From Candidatus Atribacteria bacterium (GTDB lineage: Bacteria > Atribacterota > Atribacteria > Atribacterales > Atribacteraceae), in the NCBI GenBank assembly GCA_018056205.1, contig JAGPGC010000065.1, positions 1 to 6,505 on the forward strand: DNA of 6,505 nucleotides, read 5' to 3'. This document shows, in pieces, positions 6,468 through 6,505 of this stretch (position 1 is its first letter; the number at the start of each line of letters is the position of its first letter). The translations under genes were made by a program, and so were the position numbers. A model generated the notes under the pieces. It saw only the letters and a program-made list of their open reading frames with translations. It searched no databases and had not been told where the DNA came from.

Positions 6468-6500
6468 AGGGGACTTTTGAGGATTATTCAAAAGTCCCCT
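6468..6500 (-). terminator. Strong 13-bp hairpin upstream of the ATPase gene
   Basis: AGGGGACTTTTGA (6468-6480) and TCAAAAGTCCCCT (6488-6500) are perfect reverse complements around a 7-nt loop, GGATTAT. In the operon's direction the stem is followed by GATTATTTTC, a modest U-rich stretch. It lies 40 nt upstream of the ATPase ATG. Possible roles are terminator of a gene to the right, partial terminator or attenuator inside a longer operon (for example after a substrate-binding-protein gene), or an mRNA processing/stability element. No convincing -35/-10 promoter is visible between it and the start codon. Confidence 0.6.
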
Positions 6501-6505
6501 TTACC

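Overview
The window is AT-rich bacterial DNA dominated by one minus-strand gene cluster (636-6427) of five tightly packed genes. Spacings are 5, 35, 18 and 22 nt and each start has a clear Shine-Dalgarno, so the cluster reads as one operon transcribed right to left. In transcription order it encodes a double-ATPase sugar ABC protein (RbsA/MglA type), its CUT2-family permease (RbsC type), a divergent glucosamine-6-phosphate deaminase-like protein (NagB fold), an N-acetylglucosamine-6-phosphate deacetylase-like amidohydrolase (NagA fold) and a Gfo/Idh/MocA NAD(P)-dependent oxidoreductase. No substrate-binding protein is present. It may lie just beyond the right edge, where a strong hairpin (6468-6500) sits upstream of the ATPase gene.

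The left end holds the last 51 codons of an unrecognised plus-strand gene (1-158). A 477-base convergent intergenic region (159-635) follows. It contains two near-identical copies of a roughly 140-bp palindromic, REP/MITE-like element (220-362 and 425-563), plus small hairpins that may end transcription from either side.

Working model: the importer brings in an amino sugar or amino-sugar glycoside, and the three enzymes oxidise, deacylate and isomerise or deaminate it. The notable point is that the NagA-like and NagB-like proteins keep much of their catalytic framework but, by eye, lack the residues that hold the 6-phosphate in the E. coli enzymes. The NagB-like protein also lacks one catalytic Asp. 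An ABC importer delivers unphosphorylated sugar and no kinase is seen here, so the cluster may act on a non-phosphorylated or otherwise unusual substrate. This is inference.

Organism: base composition, codon use and the repeat type fit an uncultured or anaerobic bacterium. Atribacterota is a guess at low confidence; a Firmicutes-like lineage is possible. Nothing in the window fixes the taxonomy.
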